DNA of 64,000 nt, taken from Pseudoalteromonas arctica. Lineage in GTDB: Bacteria; Pseudomonadota; Gammaproteobacteria; Enterobacterales; Alteromonadaceae. Positions 63,234 through 64,000 of the stretch are shown one piece after another. The translations under genes and the position numbers were made by a program. Within the stretch, counting starts at the first letter, position 1. Every line of letters begins with the position of its first letter. The stretch lies in the NCBI RefSeq assembly GCF_012927645.1, contig NZ_JABBMT010000002.1, positions 62,001 to 126,000 on the forward strand, given 5' to 3'. The notes beneath the pieces were generated by a model that had not been told where the DNA came from, made no database searches, and saw only the letters and a list, made by a program, of their open reading frames with translations.

Positions 63234-64000
63234 ATGCAGTCGTGGAACCCAAATAGCTGGAGAGAGCTCCCAATACTTCAGCAGCCACAGTATCCAGATC
63301 AAGAAGCGCTGAAAACTGTTGAAGGCCAATTAAAGAGTGCACCGCCACTGGTCTTTGCAGAAGAGACCCGTAGTTTATTTAAACAACTAGAAGACGTTTG
63401 TGAAGGCCGTGCCTTCTTACTTCAAGGTGGTGATTGTGCTGAATCATTCAGTGACTTTAATGCCGCTAATATTCGTGACACATTTAAGACAATATTGCAA
63501 ATGGCAGTTGTACTAACTTATGGCGGTAAATGCCCTGTAGTTAAGATTGCGCGCATGGCAGGGCAATATGCTAAACCACGCTCAGCAGATTTAGAAACCA
63601 TTGATGGGATGTCTTTACCTTCATATCGTGGTGATATCGTAAATAATTTTGAGTTCACTGAACAAGCGCGTATTCCCGACCCACAACGCTTAATGACGGC
63701 TTATCATCACAGTGCAGCAACATTAAATTTATTACGCGCATTCGCACAAGGTGGGCTTGCAGATTTACATCAGGTAAATCGCTGGAACATGGGGTTTGTT
63801 GCCGCTAACCCACTTAAAGAAAAATACCAACAACTTGCTGATAAGATTCAAGATGCGCTTGAGTTTATGGAAGTGTGCGGTATTAACTCAACAATTGCAC
63901 CAAGCCTTAAAGAGACTGATTTATACACCTCTCATGAAGCGTTATTACTGGGGTATGAAGAAGCGCTTACTCGCCGTGATCATCTATCAGGCGATTGGTA
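63234..64000 (+). CDS. Class II 3-deoxy-7-phosphoheptulonate (DAHP) synthase, cut by window edge
   Basis: From ATG 63234 (GAGGAA upstream) an open frame of 255 codons runs off the window. It matches plant-type class II DAHP synthases: [33 protein letters not shown] (with the metal-binding Cys of the class), [30 protein letters not shown] and [17 protein letters not shown]. The enzyme condenses phosphoenolpyruvate and erythrose-4-phosphate at the entry to the shikimate pathway. Family members have about 450 residues, so more than half is present. A core biosynthetic enzyme here agrees with a chromid instead of a dispensable plasmid. Confidence 0.95.
   Translation, partial: MQSWNPNSWRELPILQQPQYPDQEALKTVEGQLKSAPPLVFAEETRSLFKQLEDVCEGRAFLLQGGDCAESFSDFNAANIRDTFKTILQMAVVLTYGGKCPVVKIARMAGQYAKPRSADLETIDGMSLPSYRGDIVNNFEFTEQARIPDPQRLMTAYHHSAATLNLLRAFAQGGLADLHQVNRWNMGFVAANPLKEKYQQLADKIQDALEFMEVCGINSTIAPSLKETDLYTSHEALLLGYEEALTRRDHLSGDW

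Noticed and set aside
1..64000. CRISPR arrays, prophage, insertion sequences, integrases, restriction systems
   Set aside because: No spacer-repeat pattern, transposase, integrase or phage structural gene was found among the readable frames; the only defence-related traces are the dgt and hipBA scars.

Overview
The window looks like part of the second replicon (chromid, chromosome II) of a marine gammaproteobacterium, most likely Pseudoalteromonas. This rests on the A+T-rich genes, the marine-type TonB/peptidase content, a D-glutamate catabolism cluster of the kind described in Pseudoalteromonas, and above all a plasmid-type replication region (ParA, ParB, iterons, Rep initiator) beside a Tus homologue. 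All coordinates and motifs were read by eye without database searches. No rRNA, tRNA, CRISPR array or insertion sequence was seen.

Layout. 1-10.2 kb: YebC-type regulator (cut by the edge), an M1 metallopeptidase with a small partner, then sbcD-sbcC and a methyltransferase. 10.4-17.6 kb: hypothetical membrane proteins, then a plus-strand group with a glycerophosphodiesterase-like lipoprotein, a large PEGA-like membrane protein and an NPP-type phosphodiesterase. 17.7-22.4 kb: a secreted metzincin whose propeptide-like domain is a separate gene, and a MarR-HlyD-FUSC efflux operon with a double operator. 22.6-28.2 kb: a Fur-type haem uptake island (TonB receptor divergent from hmuTUV and hugZ). 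28.5-29.2 kb: two tandem cold-shock genes with duplicated leaders. 29.2-30.3 kb: two decayed genes. 30.3-42.4 kb: a D-amino-acid/peptide utilisation block (DgcA, DgcN, LysR, NhaC-type antiporter, M14 carboxypeptidase, D-aminoacylase family protein, large TonB receptor), where the same 17-bp palindrome lies upstream of dgcN and of the TonB receptor. 42.5-43.4 kb: a hipBA remnant and small ORFs. 43.5-48.8 kb: DPP-IV, remnants of tpm and a DJ-1/PfpI gene, a frameshifted hypothetical gene, rmuC. 49-53.2 kb: hypothetical protein and an FHA-protein/Ser-Thr-kinase operon. 53.4-53.8 kb: a near-perfect tandem repeat of about 145 bp ending in a terminator, a likely small-RNA pair. 53.8-57 kb: SNF2 helicase.

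57-63.2 kb is the replication module: six 19-bp iterons, parB and parA, an origin region of about 770 bp with about nine more iterons and DnaA boxes, rep, tus, and three matching Ter-like sites. The iterons carry GATC (Dam) sites. The Ter orientations predict that the rightward fork is stopped within about 3 kb of the origin while the leftward fork goes round the circle and ends at the first Ter site. This is a one-way replicon of the kind reported for Pseudoalteromonas chromids. A class II DAHP synthase gene runs off the right edge.

At least seven gene remnants or frameshifted genes occur (dgt tail, a small membrane ORF, an alpha/beta hydrolase, GST, hipBA, tpm plus DJ-1, and the gene at 46.4-47.3 kb), so much of the accessory content is decaying.
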